Shown piece by piece: positions 5,701 to 6,036 of a DNA stretch of 6,036 nucleotides. The position numbers and the translations under genes are program-made. Within the stretch, counting starts at the first letter, position 1; each line of letters opens with the position of its first letter. Source of the stretch: Methanoregulaceae archaeon UBA288 (GTDB lineage: Archaea; Halobacteriota; Methanomicrobia; Methanomicrobiales; Methanospirillaceae); assembly GCA_002495225.1 (NCBI GenBank), contig DAEF01000128.1, forward strand, positions 1-6,036, in the 5' to 3' direction. The notes beneath the pieces are model-generated. The model saw only the letters and a program-made list of their open reading frames with translations. It searched no databases and was not told where the DNA came from.

Positions 5701-6036
5701 GAGATACTTGTCCTTCGGCTTCACCCCGACATCGTCATCGTCGGACTTCACGGCCCCGCCGATCAATACATCGAGCCAGTCCCAGCCGGCCATTTTCATC
5801 TTCCGGACGTTCTTCTGGACCTTCGGCGCCTTCAGGGCAAGCCCCTCGGCGACGACGAGCGCCATGCCGCCCCGGACCGTGTTCGTCTCGACGCGCTCGA
5901 GGTTCCGGTACCCCGACACCTCGACCTGCTCCGTCGCCTCGCCGTCGATGCAGACCGGGCAATTCTGGATGATCATCCGGATCTCGCTCTCGCTCGGCAG
6001 GTACTGCAGGCTCATGATCGAGTTGTACTGCCGGAT
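2734..6036 (-). CDS. polC: DNA polymerase D (Pol II) large subunit DP2, intein-containing, N-terminus beyond window
   Basis: DP2 is the catalytic polymerase subunit of the two-subunit archaeal replicase PolD. Numbering from the Met at 6015, the visible part has 1093 residues ending at TGA 2736-2734. The frame stays open to the window edge (I-R-Q-Y-N-S-I before that Met), and NSIMSLQYLPSE is an internal conserved stretch of the family, so roughly the first 200 residues are missing and 6015 is not the start. Visible hallmarks are NTVRGGMALV (45-54), a basic GRMGRPGKSK segment (376-385), zinc sites C435/C438/C447/C449 and C459/C462/C471/C474, the catalytic DGDED acidic motif (845-849) and a late zinc finger C1012/C1015/C1028/C1031. 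A 166-residue intein (678-843) interrupts RRN|CDGDED. The C-terminus QLGLADFL (1086-1093) matches a PCNA-interacting PIP box, expected to tether the enzyme to the sliding clamp. G+C at third codon positions is high, as for a resident gene. The partner DP1 gene is not in the window. Confidence 0.97.
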   Translation of the reverse strand: MRQYNSIMSLQYLPSESEIRMIIQNCPVCIDGEATEQVEVSGYRNLERVETNTVRGGMALVVAEGLALKAPKVQKNVRKMKMAGWDWLDVLIGGAVKSDDDDVGVKPKDKYLRDLIAGRPVFSHPMRAGGFRLRYGRSRNTGFAAAGLNPATMHLLGDFLAVGTQMKVERPGKAAGIVPVDTIEGPTVVLKNGDVLRVDDLDEARRVSPEVDRILDVGEILVSYGEFLENNHVLVPAAYCDEWWRLEHEAPPPRDEVEAIGYALSGGYLHPAFQPFFDDLPPAAIDALAGFIERSGWIENGALRMPSEPEAKRWLEEALVPHRVRKGEIIVDRHLVLLAGLGLDLGLCRRPAWDDAPRDNTLDLVRHLSGMRMRGKAGTRIGGRMGRPGKSKPREMKPPPHALFPVGEAGGARRSLQGASNHADRPNMDGGVITAQVGERRCPSCGTVTFRNRCTCGAHTLPVFRCPRCNRLVESEHCPACEAGTVCSQKVQINVRDEFADALERCGLRPGQVALVKGVKGMISRERAVEDLAKGVLRSKAGLYVFKDGTVRYDMIDLPVTHVRPFEVGVEPARLVELGYPTDIDGRPLEERDQVIELKPQDILVSEKCGEWLLKVAGFVDEELERLYGLPPYYRATSPADIIGRLLIGLAPHTSAGVLCRLVGYTKANVGYAHPFFHAAKRRNCFHGETEIEVWDYRTSWRRVPIRELVLEQFDLSRADLDHAGTFWSDPARPIATKAVDATGRPRVRRITAVSVHRAPPTLLRIETARGRELAVTADHAMLVLEEDRVRRIRAVELRVGDPLPASVGAMVLADRVTRIDEVPCPDDRVYCLTVAEDHSVLANGIFTGQCDGDEDCVMMLLDGLLNFSRRFLPETRGGTMDAPLVLTTRLDPKEIDKEALNVDVGRAYPLELYLAALDCVHPKELDHLVDRVERRLGTPGQVEGFWFTHDTSDISKGPLESTYTMLGSMAEKLEAELALAIRIRAVDADDVAERVLNTHFIPDLMGNLSAFSKQKFRCTRCAAKYRRMPLGGKCNGCGQAVVQTVHESSVKKYLELSRRMCVDYGVSRYARQRIEVLDLAIESTFGQSKIEQLGLADFL
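2737..2760 (-). other. PIP box (PCNA-binding motif) at the DP2 C-terminus
   Basis: The last eight residues, QLGLADFL, fit Q-x-x-hydrophobic-x-x-aromatic-hydrophobic. PolD large subunits are known to bind PCNA through a C-terminal motif, so this should be the clamp contact. The motif is seen directly; the interaction is inferred from the family. Confidence 0.75.
3487..3984 (-). other. Mini-intein in DP2 (Pol-II site), no homing endonuclease
   Basis: The 166-residue insertion starts at Cys678 (block A, CFHGETEIEV) and ends at Gln843, followed by Cys844 of the C-extein. Block B is VTADHAML with the T-x-x-H motif (T770, H773). Block F is VYCLTVAEDHSVLANG, with Cys825 at the position usually held by Asp, and H832. 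Block G is NGIFTGQ|C. Only about 25-30 residues lie between the end of block B and block F, too few for a LAGLIDADG endonuclease, so it cannot home by itself. Splicing should join RRN to CDGDED and create the active site. The terminal residue is Gln rather than Asn and the penultimate residue is Gly rather than His. Its G+C richness resembles the extein, suggesting long residence. Confidence 0.95.

Noticed and set aside
6013..6015. ATG as the start of DP2
   Set aside because: The frame continues open to the window edge and the residues around this Met (QYNSIMSLQYLPSE) are internal conserved sequence of DP2, so the true start is outside.

Overview
The window looks like a high-G+C methanogenic archaeon of the order Methanomicrobiales, most likely Methanoculleus or a close relative. 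Four things point there: the large subunit (DP2) of the archaeal D-family DNA polymerase, a mini-intein in that subunit at the Pol-II site, a tRNA with no encoded CCA and an archaeal-type TATA box at the expected distance, and a dockerin-like tail of the kind found on PKD-type surface proteins of these methanogens. The genus is inferred from protein resemblance, not proven.

Layout from left to right. Bases 1-207 (+) are the last 68 codons of a probable exported protein ending in a two-repeat, calcium-binding dockerin-like module, followed by a T-rich candidate terminator. Bases 208-1246 hold no gene I can support. This kilobase lies between two convergent gene ends and contains tandem palindromes (272-300), a sharply AT-rich island (about 27% G+C over 541-640) and a dense cluster of TGCAT/ATGCA words (604-1028). 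Bases 1247-2563 (-) encode a full-length tyrosine recombinase (integrase) with a C-terminal zinc ribbon, but its first catalytic arginine is replaced by glutamine. Bases 2606-2688 (-) are tRNA-Leu(CAA), whose 3' end faces the integrase, the usual geometry of an element integrated at a tRNA. Bases 2734-6036 (-) are DP2, cut by the right edge of the window: the first Met visible near the edge (6015) is internal to the protein, not its start.

DP2 is chromosomal replication machinery and forms the host side of the junction. Its 166-residue intein sits directly before the catalytic DGDED motif, so polymerase activity should depend on splicing. The tRNA-Leu gene has its own TATA box in the 45 bp after the DP2 stop. 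The integrase next to the tRNA plus the unexplained kilobase beyond it look like the remains or one end of an integrated element. No second copy of the tRNA 3' end (the far att site) was found by eye in the window, so the element is either larger than the window or decayed. I did not find an undescribed multi-gene system. The points most worth checking are the integrase active-site substitution, the unusual splice-junction chemistry and cysteine pair of the intein, and the organised but non-coding 208-1246 region.
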